A stretch of 37,972 bases of DNA, taken from a virus. Every line of letters begins with the position of its first letter. Within the stretch, counting starts at the first letter, position 1. The notes beneath the pieces are model-generated. The model saw only the letters and a program-made list of their open reading frames with translations, was not told where the DNA came from and searched no databases. A program made the position numbers and the translations under genes. Positions 22,577-31,461 of the stretch are shown in pieces. The DNA is taken from positions 1-37,972 of IMG/VR virus record IMGVR_UViG_3300005355_000390; one strand, 5' to 3'.

Positions 22577-24189
22577 CCCAAGAAGAACTCCTTGCTCTTG
22601 AAGCAGCGCTCGACGGCCGCGATCCGAACTACCAGGAGCCGTTGAATTACACGCCGGCCGCGGGGCCGGTGAACTCACAGCCCGCTCCCATGTCTGCGCC
22701 CGATCCCTCCACCATGACGCTTGAGGAGCTTCAGCGCTACGAGATCGATCAGCAGCGGATTGAGAACCAGAGGCGAGCCGAAAGGCGACAGCGAGAACTG
22801 GACCTCACAAAAGCGGCATTCGAAGGCCACGACACGAAGCCAGGCGCCATCGGCACGAAGCCCTGGAAGGAACTGAGCCGTGGGCAGAAGGTCATGACCG
22901 TGATGATGGCCCTCGCGGACGTGGGAGCGGGTTACTTCGGACACGAGAGCCGCAGCTTCCTCAACACGGTCCAAGGGAATCAGAAACTGGACCGAGATCG
23001 CGACGAGAGGAAGCGTCAGGAAGGCTTCACGATGGCCCAGATGGGCCTGAAGAACGAGGGTGAAGCCGCCGATGATCAGTTGAGTCTCTTGAGGCTGGGC
23101 ATGACCGCCCGGGCCAAGGAACTCCAGCAGCAGCGGGATTGGGTCCAGAACCTAATCGAAGCCACTCCGCCCGAGAGTCTTCACCGGGATGCAATGAAGC
23201 GGGCGGCGGGCCTCAAGACTCTCGTCGATGACCCCAAGGTTGCGGACACATACGTCCCGCCCACGGTCGTCGGCGCCGACAGGGACCGTATGCGGCAGCT
23301 CGTTCAGGCTCGCATCCGCGAGGGTGAAGTTCAGAACTCCGACAAGAAGCGCGAGCGCATCAACTACTGGGTGAACCGGGTCAATCAGATTATGGACAGC
23401 GCGCCCGCAAGCTACGACGAGCACGGCAACGTCGTTCCGACTGCGAATCCCTTGGAGGAGGATCTCGTGGCGAATGGCCTTATGGCCGTCGCCGATGACG
23501 ATCCCGATCGCAGCAAGTTCACCAATGCCTACCGCGCCTTCGACGCCGTGGGAGCCGCGGACCTCGATAGCGTGGACAACCTAGGACGCGGGCTCGAAGC
23601 GATGGCTGCCCAGCGTGCCCAGAAGGCACGAGAGCGAAGTGCGAGGCGTGATCCCAACCTTCCGGAGAACGTCGCGGCAGCTCTCCGCAAGTCCATTACG
23701 AACAACGGGGGCGACCTGAAGTACCTCAGCGACGAGGAGAAGTCGGACCCCGACTTCCTTCAGACCCTTGCTGCGGAGCACGTCAATGTTCCCCGCGCCG
23801 AGCGGATGGATCAGGTCGAAACGGTTAAGAAGTGGGAGAAGGGGCTTTCGGACCTGGCCACCGCGGACGGAAGGGCTCAGCTCATTGCTGGCCGAGCGTC
23901 CTTCGATGATGTGACCGATGACCTGCTGAAGCGAGCGAACGCCTTCTCGGCGGGCACCACGATGAAGAAGGGCGAGCGCATTGTGCAAACGCCTCCGCTG
24001 GTGGGAACCCACGCCCTGGCAGTCTCGCGAATGACCATGGAGTGGTTGAAGAAGCACCAGAAGGAGATCGAGCGCGCGATCGAAGCGCGCAAGAGGACGG
24101 CGCCGAGAGCCAAGCCGCCGGAGCCTCCGAAGGCTGAGGCCGATGCACCTGTCGGCTTCGTGCCAGGGCGTCTGCCGCCCATGTACTGA
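22573..24189 (+). CDS. Probable internal virion protein, medium
   Basis: A 538-residue, highly charged, helical protein (RIENQRRAERRQRELDL, DDQLSLLRLGMTARAKELQQ) with a Pro-rich N-terminus and a basic Pro/Ala C-terminus. It lies between a small Ala-rich and a very large protein, the same order as T7 gp14-gp15-gp16, so an ejected core protein is likely. It begins in the overlap ATGA and ends sharing a base with the next ATG (TGATG). Confidence 0.6.
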   Translation: MTQEELLALEAALDGRDPNYQEPLNYTPAAGPVNSQPAPMSAPDPSTMTLEELQRYEIDQQRIENQRRAERRQRELDLTKAAFEGHDTKPGAIGTKPWKELSRGQKVMTVMMALADVGAGYFGHESRSFLNTVQGNQKLDRDRDERKRQEGFTMAQMGLKNEGEAADDQLSLLRLGMTARAKELQQQRDWVQNLIEATPPESLHRDAMKRAAGLKTLVDDPKVADTYVPPTVVGADRDRMRQLVQARIREGEVQNSDKKRERINYWVNRVNQIMDSAPASYDEHGNVVPTANPLEEDLVANGLMAVADDDPDRSKFTNAYRAFDAVGAADLDSVDNLGRGLEAMAAQRAQKARERSARRDPNLPENVAAALRKSITNNGGDLKYLSDEEKSDPDFLQTLAAEHVNVPRAERMDQVETVKKWEKGLSDLATADGRAQLIAGRASFDDVTDDLLKRANAFSAGTTMKKGERIVQTPPLVGTHALAVSRMTMEWLKKHQKEIERAIEARKRTAPRAKPPEPPKAEADAPVGFVPGRLPPMY

Positions 24190-27100
24190 TGGCCGAAGAT
24201 TTCTCGATCCTAGACGTCAAGCCCGGGGAAGAAGAAGAGCAGAAGCAGTCAGAGTCGGACTCCACCTTCTCCATCCTCGATGTGCAGCCCACCGAGACGG
24301 GAACGCCGGAGCGGGACTCCGGTTTCTCTGTCTTGGACGTCCAGCCGTCCACGGGTATGTCGAGCCGTGGGACCGGCGGAGGCTCGCTCGGCTCCGGTGA
24401 CAGGGGCCGGGATAAGCGTCTCCTGAAAGACGTCGATCGCCTCGAAGAGAAGGCCGACGAAGGCGGCGTGTGGGACTCCGTCAAGAGCGGAGGGCTCACC
24501 ACCCTGGGCGCCGTTACGGACATCCTGAGTCGGCTGAACTACGCCTCGGCCGGTGTCGCCGAGGAGCTTCTGACGGAGCGGGGTGGTGGCGGGCTGGCCG
24601 CGCTCAAGCGCGCTGGCCGGGAGATCTTCAGCGGAGCGGGGAAGATCCCCAACCTTCTCGATGCCGTCCTGCCCGGGGACATGATCCCGGACAACCTGCT
24701 ACCGGATCTCGAGGGAGACAAGGAAGGCTACGGCCAAGTCCTCGAACAGTCGGGTTGGGGGACGGGCTTCGAGTTCTCGGACATCCCCGTGATCGGCAGC
24801 ATCTACAACGACACGGGCGAGGGCTGGCGCTTCCAGAAGGGTGGGTGGGCCGACATCTCCGGCCGGGGCATCGTCGGCTTCGCTCTGGACGTGGTTCTCG
24901 ATCCTCTTACTTACATGACGGTCGGTGTGGGGAAGGGCACTCAGCTGGTCCTGAAGCAGGGCGCCAAGGTCGCGCTCAAGAAGATGCTTTCGGTAGCGGG
25001 AGAGGATGCTCTCAAGATCGGCATGCGGAAAGTCCTCGGTGCGTCAGACGGCGGCCTGAAGCTCCTGCGAAAGGGACTCTGGGAATCGCTCCCCAACGCG
25101 GAGGGCAAGATCCTTCTCTCCAAGTCCGACGAAGCGGTCCAGGCCACGTGGCGCAACCTTCGCGGTTTGGCCAAGGACGCGCCGATCGAGGACATTGCCT
25201 TCAAGGATCTGACGGGTCACGAGCTTGCCGAGCTGACGGCAACCGCTACCAGAATCGCCAAGGAAGATCTGGCTTCGAAGTACCTGAGCGATCCCGAGGC
25301 GTGGGGACACATCTTCGACGACGGAGGCGTGAAGTTCTTCGAGAACAGTCGGCTCCTTAGGACACGCACTGTCCCTGGAACCGTTTGGCTCGAGGAGCGA
25401 ATGAGCCAGATCGGCGCAGATGCGCTTCAGGGGATCAGAGGAAGGATCTACGGCAAGGCCGCCGAGGGAAGCAAGTTCTACATGAGCCTGCTCGAGAGCG
25501 GCCGTGTCATTTCACGGCGCGGTGACGTCATCGCCCGGCACTTCCACAGGGACATGACCCGCGATCCCATCTACCTCGATCTCAAGAAGACTCTCTTGGC
25601 CAAGCAGGCCTCGATGCAGGCCGATCTGGTCGAGACGGTTCAGAAGGCGGTAGGTGATCTGAAGCTCAAGCCCCAGCAGTGGGACGAGCTGACCTACACG
25701 ATCGACGACGCGACCCGAAGAGCGAACGCCGAGGCGGCGAAGTCGGCCCTCGCCGGCCAAGCCAAGAACACCGAAGACATCATGGCGCAGATCGTCCGCG
25801 ATGCTTCGTCAGTCGCCCCGACGATGAAGACCCTCCAGGGCGTTGCTCCTGAAAGGCTTCAATCCGCTATCGGCTTCACGGTTCGGTTCCTTCGCGGACT
25901 GGATGAGGAAGAGTTCTCGGCTTGGCGGAGGAACCTGCGCGAAGTCGGCGTGACCGAGAAGGCCATCAGGATCGCGGGCGACGAGATCGACAAGCTGGCG
26001 ATCGCGGAGAACGGCCAGGCAGCGCTCGGCCGGGAGCTTGAGGGATCGATCAGCGACATCACGGACTTCATCGACTCCTCCGTGATGAAGCAGCCGCTTG
26101 GGGAGAACCAGCGGCGCGTGCTCGAGAACTACATGTACCAGCGCGCTGTCCGACTCTATCACAGCAACGTCCCGACCTTCTTCACCAACGAGGCCGAGAA
26201 GATCGTGGCCGGTCTCAACGAGATCGCCCGCGGCGGCTACTACTTCAACCGCGACCGGCTGAGCGGCCGGCACATGGCTGTCTACAGCGCCATCCCTCGC
26301 AGGTTGATCCTCGGAGAGAGCCTCAAGCGGGGAGTGAACCTTCCGGGATTCCCTGACCTCAGGCCCCTTCTGGATCTCCGCGAGACCCTGAGGCGGCGTG
26401 TAGCCAACCACGTCGAAGACCTGGTCGCCCGCGACTGGGACCGGTCGCTCAAGAAGCAGTTCAACATCGACGCCATGGGTGTGATCCCGGACGAGATCTT
26501 CCGGGGCCTCGATGTCGGCAGGGAAGCCTTCCCGACGCAGGAGGGCTGGGATCGATTCCAGAAAGCATGGACGCAGTGGTCCATCAAGAAGGCCCGCTTC
26601 CGTGCTGCCGCCGAGAAGGTCGGTACTCGCATCACGGAGGACGCCTACGAGAAGCGGCTTCACCGGTCCCTCGAGAAGACGATCGGCGCCTTTGGCTTCA
26701 CAGATCTGGGCGAGAACGCCGTGGCGCGGAAGGCCTGGTTCCGGCGCGAGCTGGGCGACGTCGCCTCCCGGCGTGATCTCGTGAACGTGCTTCGCGTGTA
26801 TGGCCCGTGGCTGGAAAAGGATTGGGACCTGATGCCCCGGTTCACGGGGCTCGAGGCGTACCGGCAGTTCCGGACCATGGACCCTTCGGCCTACAAGAAG
26901 GTCGATACGATTTTCGGGCGGGCGGACGTGCCCGTGGAGATCCTCTCGGACCTGAAGCACCTGAAGGATTCCGCCCTGAAGAGCCGCGAGCTGGCCGACT
27001 CGATCCGTTGGTACGACACCTTCAACAACACCTTCAAGAGTCTGGTGACGGCGTACTTCCCGTCGTTCCATTTCCGGAACTGGTACTCGAACGTTGCCCA

Positions 27101-28271
27101 GAGCTTCACGGACCTGGGCGTTTCGTCCATGAGTCCCGCGATCATCAAGCGGACATGGGACGTCTGGCGCGGGAACCCGGGTACGTTCGTGACGGACCTC
27201 GGTCAAGCCTTGGAGAACCAGGAGCTGAGGCGGCTCTCTCAGGAACTTGGCGTGTGGAAGAAGGGCGAGCCCTCCATCTTCGAGTTCACGGGCGAGTACA
27301 GCCCGTTCCAGGCAGGAAAACTGAAGGCGGCGGTACAGCGACCCGGCCGTTTCATGCGTGAAAAAGTCGGCTCCAACATCGAGAACGAGGGCCGGCTCCA
27401 GCTCTGGCTCAACTACATCCGCCGCGGCATGGAGCCCGGGCAGGCGGCCGACCGCGTCAACAAGTTCCTCTTCGACTACCAGGCCCTGAACAACGCGGAG
27501 CGCGAGCTGTTCCGTCGCGTCATCCCGTTCTACGTCTTCATGCGGAAGAACCTGCCGCTTCAGGCCGAGAACGTGATCAAGCGACCTGGGACCGTGACCA
27601 CCCAGCTGAAGCTGGTGCGAGAGCGTCCCGAAGAGACTCAGCAGATGGCGATCTGGTGGGCGGACGACGGCTCGCTCGTGCGACTGCGAAGGGACGGCAG
27701 CCAGATTCAAGTTCTATCCAACCTCGATCTCCCGCTCCTGGACATCAAGAGGTTCGACACGCTGCTCGGCAAGGGCGAGGCGTGGCGAGAGATCCTGGCT
27801 TCCACAAGCCCGATCCTCCGGGCGCCCTACGAGATGGCCACCGACACGGACATCTTCACGGGCCGGCAGTCGGATCGGAAGGACGGCGAGACTTTCGGTC
27901 TGATGTTCGACAAGGCACCGAGGTCAATCCGGCAGTTCATGGGTTACGCCCCGGGCAGCTACGACAACGCTGGCCGGAGGATCAAGCCGAGTATCGATCA
28001 GGACAAGTTCTTCCTCGTCATGCAGGGCTGGATGGTCAGCCGCATCCTCCGGACGTCAGACAAGGCCTTCGAGAAGCTGTTCCTGGACCCGGAGAACCGG
28101 AAGATCGGAGAGTTCGCGGCATGGACGCTCACCGGTCTCGAGAAGCGCGGGATCGACCTGGACGCCGAAGCACGGCGCAAGCTTCGCCAGCGGAAGATCC
28201 AGCTCGAGGAGGCTCTCAGCAACTCCGGCCAGGGCTACCAGATGAACATCTACAGGGACTACCAACGCTGA
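24189..28271 (+). CDS. Large internal virion protein with N-terminal triple repeat
   Basis: A 1360-residue protein, the largest here. Its first 55 residues hold three near copies of FSILDVxP (5-12, 27-34 and 46-53) separated by acidic spacers. The rest is mostly helical. Near 1090-1115 is FLFDYQALNNAERELFRR followed by VIPFYVFMRKNLPLQ, a segment found in very large phage ejection proteins. By size and position it resembles T7 gp16, which crosses the host envelope with the DNA. No lytic transglycosylase or peptidase motif was found. It closes the main structural run. Confidence 0.65.
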   Translation: MAEDFSILDVKPGEEEEQKQSESDSTFSILDVQPTETGTPERDSGFSVLDVQPSTGMSSRGTGGGSLGSGDRGRDKRLLKDVDRLEEKADEGGVWDSVKSGGLTTLGAVTDILSRLNYASAGVAEELLTERGGGGLAALKRAGREIFSGAGKIPNLLDAVLPGDMIPDNLLPDLEGDKEGYGQVLEQSGWGTGFEFSDIPVIGSIYNDTGEGWRFQKGGWADISGRGIVGFALDVVLDPLTYMTVGVGKGTQLVLKQGAKVALKKMLSVAGEDALKIGMRKVLGASDGGLKLLRKGLWESLPNAEGKILLSKSDEAVQATWRNLRGLAKDAPIEDIAFKDLTGHELAELTATATRIAKEDLASKYLSDPEAWGHIFDDGGVKFFENSRLLRTRTVPGTVWLEERMSQIGADALQGIRGRIYGKAAEGSKFYMSLLESGRVISRRGDVIARHFHRDMTRDPIYLDLKKTLLAKQASMQADLVETVQKAVGDLKLKPQQWDELTYTIDDATRRANAEAAKSALAGQAKNTEDIMAQIVRDASSVAPTMKTLQGVAPERLQSAIGFTVRFLRGLDEEEFSAWRRNLREVGVTEKAIRIAGDEIDKLAIAENGQAALGRELEGSISDITDFIDSSVMKQPLGENQRRVLENYMYQRAVRLYHSNVPTFFTNEAEKIVAGLNEIARGGYYFNRDRLSGRHMAVYSAIPRRLILGESLKRGVNLPGFPDLRPLLDLRETLRRRVANHVEDLVARDWDRSLKKQFNIDAMGVIPDEIFRGLDVGREAFPTQEGWDRFQKAWTQWSIKKARFRAAAEKVGTRITEDAYEKRLHRSLEKTIGAFGFTDLGENAVARKAWFRRELGDVASRRDLVNVLRVYGPWLEKDWDLMPRFTGLEAYRQFRTMDPSAYKKVDTIFGRADVPVEILSDLKHLKDSALKSRELADSIRWYDTFNNTFKSLVTAYFPSFHFRNWYSNVAQSFTDLGVSSMSPAIIKRTWDVWRGNPGTFVTDLGQALENQELRRLSQELGVWKKGEPSIFEFTGEYSPFQAGKLKAAVQRPGRFMREKVGSNIENEGRLQLWLNYIRRGMEPGQAADRVNKFLFDYQALNNAERELFRRVIPFYVFMRKNLPLQAENVIKRPGTVTTQLKLVRERPEETQQMAIWWADDGSLVRLRRDGSQIQVLSNLDLPLLDIKRFDTLLGKGEAWREILASTSPILRAPYEMATDTDIFTGRQSDRKDGETFGLMFDKAPRSIRQFMGYAPGSYDNAGRRIKPSIDQDKFFLVMQGWMVSRILRTSDKAFEKLFLDPENRKIGEFAAWTLTGLEKRGIDLDAEARRKLRQRKIQLEEALSNSGQGYQMNIYRDYQR

Positions 28272-28398
28272 GCAACGCCGCAAGTCTGTGCGCACTCTCA
28301 GGAGTGGTGCTCGACCAACCGGTTCCCGAACGGCATGAACCTGTCTACCCGTGTCCCTTCTACGACTTCTACGTACTCAAGAAACGTGAGAGTGAACC

Positions 28399-28656
28399 GT
28401 GATCAAGGACCTGGAGCCAGGCAAGCTCTACAAGATCAGCTGGTGGGACATTCTCGAGGACTCGCGGGGCAACCCGACAGAAGCACAGCCGAAGCTGTTC
28501 CGGCACACGTATCGGTTTCACTCGATCAGAAGCGCGCACGACGGCCGCCGCCGCATCCGTTACTTCGTCTTCACGGCCGGCGACGGGCCTGACTTCTACC
28601 ACTCGATCGCGATACCGGAGGGATGCGTCAGCCGCATCGAACTGATCGCGCAATAG
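28399..28656 (+). CDS. Small hypothetical protein
   Basis: An 85-residue protein with a beta-rich pattern (GKLYKISWWDILEDS, FRHTYRFHSI, RIRYFVFTAGDG), not recognised. GTG start. It follows a 127-bp gap with only a short CACTC/GAGTG hairpin near 28292-28305. Confidence 0.55.
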   Translation: MIKDLEPGKLYKISWWDILEDSRGNPTEAQPKLFRHTYRFHSIRSAHDGRRRIRYFVFTAGDGPDFYHSIAIPEGCVSRIELIAQ

Positions 28657-28668
28657 GACTTCCCGGTA

Positions 28669-29001
28669 ATGATCTTCTCGGTCTCATTTGCTGAGGCAGT
28701 TGGATTCATCTTGTTCGTCTTCGTCATCGCTCCCGCGCTCCTGTGGATGGGTCGTTTCGTCTCCAGGACGAACTCTCGGCTGGGCATCCTTGAAGATTGG
28801 AAGGGAACCCAGGGCTCCCTCGCCGGCCGGCTCGACCTCAGCGAAAGAGATAACTCCCGCCTCAGTCAGGAAGTAGCGAAGCTCCAGACGACCGTCGAAA
28901 CGCTGAGCGGTGAAGTGACCGAACTCCGGATCCTAGTAGCTACTCTAACTGCCCGACTCGAGACCTTCGGAAAGGCACCCGACCGATCGGAAGCCAGATG
29001 A
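28669..29001 (+). CDS. Membrane-anchored coiled-coil protein
   Basis: A 110-residue protein with one N-terminal membrane span (about 6-28: FAEAVGFILFVFVIAPALLWMG) and a heptad-like helix (about 55-100: LSERDNSRLSQEVAKLQTTVETL). This is the layout of an inner-membrane spanin or of some small holin-like proteins, and it stands where lysis genes often sit. No partner o-spanin or endolysin was found, so a lysis role is only possible. Its stop overlaps the next ATG. Confidence 0.6.
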   Translation: MIFSVSFAEAVGFILFVFVIAPALLWMGRFVSRTNSRLGILEDWKGTQGSLAGRLDLSERDNSRLSQEVAKLQTTVETLSGEVTELRILVATLTARLETFGKAPDRSEAR

Positions 29002-29195
29002 GCCTGAAGTGGCATCAGATCTTCCACGCACGCTACCCCGCGCCCCCGACCGAACACGAAGTCATCGTCCAGGCGCCGTGCTCGTTCTGCCGGAAGTACT
29101 TTGATCAGGGGATGCTTAAGAGGAAGGGGAAGAAACTGGCGTGTCGGGGATGCCTACCGCGGCTGTTGGCGAAGACAAAGAAGCGGCGGAGATAG
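28998..29195 (+). CDS. Small zinc-binding protein
   Basis: A 65-residue, very basic protein with CSFC (about 28-31) and CRGC (about 49-52) forming one likely zinc site, ending KTKKRRR. The ATG overlaps the previous stop (ATGA). It may bind nucleic acid. Confidence 0.6.
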   Translation: MSLKWHQIFHARYPAPPTEHEVIVQAPCSFCRKYFDQGMLKRKGKKLACRGCLPRLLAKTKKRRR

Positions 29196-29270
29196 GCATC
29201 GGTGTTGGCTTGCTCCCACGCTTGCAACTCGATAGGATCGCGTTAAGTTGAGGTAAGGGGCGAAGCCGAG

Positions 29271-29774
29271 GTGATACCTTTTCTAAAGAAGAGAGCCACG
29301 CCTGAGGGGATTGGCGGAATACTGGCTGGCTTCGTCCATCACAAACTCCAGGAGCCGGAGCAGACTGGCCCAGAAGCAGACCTTAGCGAAGGGATCGATC
29401 CATTGGTTCTCCGGTGGGAGTCGGCCTTCTTGTTTGCGTTTGCGGGCGACTTTGTCATCTGGAAGGATCTTCCCGGCTCGAGTCAAGACCGGGCCTCAAC
29501 CGGCTACTATTCTGCGCTACAGGCAATCCTCCGTCAGTACCCACAGCACTACGACAGCCTAGCAACTCAGCTTCAGAATCGAATCGAGCGCTACGGCAGG
29601 GCGATCAAAGAACCGCGAAGCGCCGCTGGTCCCTCAGGAGTAGCGCGCGCGTTTGCGCTTTGCTGTGCGGGTGATCAGTCGGATTTGTTCGTGGCGATGA
29701 TTGGAGAGGCCTACTTCGGTAGTACGGTCAAGGCGATGTCTGATCTGGTCAAGTCATACAAGATCGTAGGGTAG
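29271..29774 (+). CDS. Hypothetical protein
   Basis: A 167-residue protein, helical, with aromatic stretches (LRWESAFLFAFAGDFVIW) and SGVARAFALCCAGDQSDLFVAMIGEAYFG near the end. No catalytic motif was recognised. GTG start with AAGGGG at about 11 nt. A terminator follows its stop. Promoter elements in the 75-bp gap before it are weak, so it may be a separate accessory gene. Confidence 0.55.
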   Translation: MIPFLKKRATPEGIGGILAGFVHHKLQEPEQTGPEADLSEGIDPLVLRWESAFLFAFAGDFVIWKDLPGSSQDRASTGYYSALQAILRQYPQHYDSLATQLQNRIERYGRAIKEPRSAAGPSGVARAFALCCAGDQSDLFVAMIGEAYFGSTVKAMSDLVKSYKIVG

Positions 29775-29798
29775 TACCGAATAGTCGTTCCTCTATCG

Positions 29799-29830
29799 AG
29801 CCGCTCTTTTCGGCGGCTTGTTTGTTGTTC
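29799..29830 (+). terminator. Rho-independent terminator
   Basis: AGCCGC (29799-29804), 8-nt loop, GCGGCT (29813-29818), then the T-rich TGTTTGTTGTTC. It lies 25 bp after the stop at 29774 and closes the late plus-strand transcription unit. Confidence 0.75.
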
Positions 29831-29955
29831 CCGTTGCGGCCTAGCTGCTTGTCGGCTCGACTTCGCACCTAAGCGTCCGCTCGGCTATCATGCCGTTCGA
29901 TCGCGGTAGGCAAGCATGCCGACCGTCCGACAAAGGATCGAAGGAGGCGTGGAGG

Positions 29956-31161
29956 ATGATCCGACGTCATCGAAGACACGCTGGCTCAATCGCTTTGATG
30001 GCTGGGATAGTTATTCTGTCGGGATGCACTACCCTGACTGAGTCTCTTGTTCAGTACGGCAAGACCGTCGAGGAAGCGAACAAGAATGCACCAAAGAAGG
30101 TTTGTCCGAAGTGCGGAAGAGTTTACGAACACGATGCGATTGTCGAATACTGCCGCACAGATGGAACAAGGCTCGTCTTGTCTGACAATGTGAGGCCCGC
30201 CGCCGAGACACTAGCCGTCGCATACCAGTCCGAGCCCGAGCCTCCGGCAGCCGTGTCACCGCAAGCGAAGCAGGACGTGTACGTCGTGCTCGTACACGGC
30301 ACGACCCATATGACGGCCTTCTTGCAGTTCGTCCTGGGTGATGATAGCTGGTGCAAGGAAGACGATCCCGGCGGTTTTGTTCCCGCATTTCGTGCTGCCT
30401 TCGAGTTGGCTCAGCCTGACGCAGAATTGCACATTCAGTCATTCCACTGGGGCGGTGATGATAGCAACCCGGATCGGAACAACGGAGGCGTCGAGCTTTC
30501 GAAGCTATTGGACAGTTTTCCGGAAGACAGCAAGGTCTTCGTAATCGCCCACTCCCACGGTGGGAATGTTGCCCTTCGTGCCCTCACGTTCTCGGAGAGA
30601 GATGCGGAGACAGTGGTCCTGCTCGGTACGCCGTTCTTCGGCGTGAATATGGAAGTTGAGCAGACCGGACAGCGGTACACGGTTCCCCTCTATTTACCCC
30701 TGCCGCGTGAGGCTGCGAAAGCCCACATCGTGAACATCTTCTCACCGCAGGACAGCGTGGCAACGAGCCTCGCCAACCTTGCCCCCGGCATGACCGCTAC
30801 GGATCTCAAGTACACCAATGCCGAAGCGTGGGAGAAGAAGTGGGGCCTCGATCGCGTGAAGATCCGGGCACCACGGAACAAGAAGCCCGGCTACAGGAAC
30901 AAGCGGGTTGAATCGGAAGCGGTATACAACCTGGACTTCGGTACGGCGGTAATCGATCAGCAGGTGGATGAGTCACTCGGAAAGGATGTGACAAACATCT
31001 CCCTACAGGCGAACACTCCTGTATCCCTCGGAGTTCACGTCAAGACAAGATGGGTACACTCACAACTGCATTCTTCCCAGGTGGGTGCTGCTCTAGGCTT
31101 TGCCTTGGCAACCGACAGCTTCAGCAACTTCGTAGAGGCAGTAGGAGAGCTGCACCAGTAG
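29956..31161 (+). CDS. Lipoprotein with alpha/beta-hydrolase (lipase-like) domain
   Basis: 401 residues from the ATG at 29956, which has GGAGG close upstream. The N-terminus is a basic start, hydrophobic stretch and lipobox LSGC (C24), so the mature protein should be lipid-anchored. A short segment with CPKC (50-53) and C66 may bind a metal. The hydrolase part has VLVHGTT (oxyanion region, about 112-117) and the nucleophile elbow VIAHSHGGN (S200). Asp and His partners lie further on but could not be fixed. Substrate is unknown. It lies past the late terminator and looks like a lysogenic cargo gene that alters the host surface. Confidence 0.82.
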   Translation: MIRRHRRHAGSIALMAGIVILSGCTTLTESLVQYGKTVEEANKNAPKKVCPKCGRVYEHDAIVEYCRTDGTRLVLSDNVRPAAETLAVAYQSEPEPPAAVSPQAKQDVYVVLVHGTTHMTAFLQFVLGDDSWCKEDDPGGFVPAFRAAFELAQPDAELHIQSFHWGGDDSNPDRNNGGVELSKLLDSFPEDSKVFVIAHSHGGNVALRALTFSERDAETVVLLGTPFFGVNMEVEQTGQRYTVPLYLPLPREAAKAHIVNIFSPQDSVATSLANLAPGMTATDLKYTNAEAWEKKWGLDRVKIRAPRNKKPGYRNKRVESEAVYNLDFGTAVIDQQVDESLGKDVTNISLQANTPVSLGVHVKTRWVHSQLHSSQVGAALGFALATDSFSNFVEAVGELHQ

Positions 31162-31209
31162 CGAACCACGCAAGTTCGTGTAGAAGCGCATGCTAACGGT
31201 GTGGTGAAG

Positions 31210-31434
31210 CTAGGCGGTTCTGTGTGTCATCGCACGGTTCTTCTTGTCGATGAAGTCCAGGATACCTGCCTCTCGTTCCTGCTCCGAGCCATATTCGCCC
31301 TGGAACTCTGGAGACCGTGATCCCACGGCACCCATTCCGGCCGAAGAGTCTGGAAGTTCAACCATCATCAAGAAGTACCTGCCGCCACCCGAGGTTCTAA
31401 TGCAGTCGTACGTTCTGTTGCCAGCCCGTATCAT
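31210..31434 (-). CDS. Small hypothetical protein
   Basis: About 74 residues, not recognised, with a YDCIRTSGGGRYFLMMVELP segment and a charged C-terminus. A strong GGAGGAGG precedes the start region; the ATG at 31434 gives the better spacing than the GTG two codons before. It follows the nuclease gene by 27 bp on the same strand, so it is probably the third gene of that unit. Confidence 0.55.
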   Translation of the reverse strand: MIRAGNRTYDCIRTSGGGRYFLMMVELPDSSAGMGAVGSRSPEFQGEYGSEQEREAGILDFIDKKNRAMTHRTA

Positions 31435-31461
31435 ACTCACTGCCTCCTCCCTTTCCGGAGC

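Noticed and set aside
25809-27710. Minus-strand open frame of 633 codons inside the large virion gene
   Set aside because: Opposite a long coherent plus-strand gene; composition is that of a reversed-codon shadow and no ribosome site supports it.
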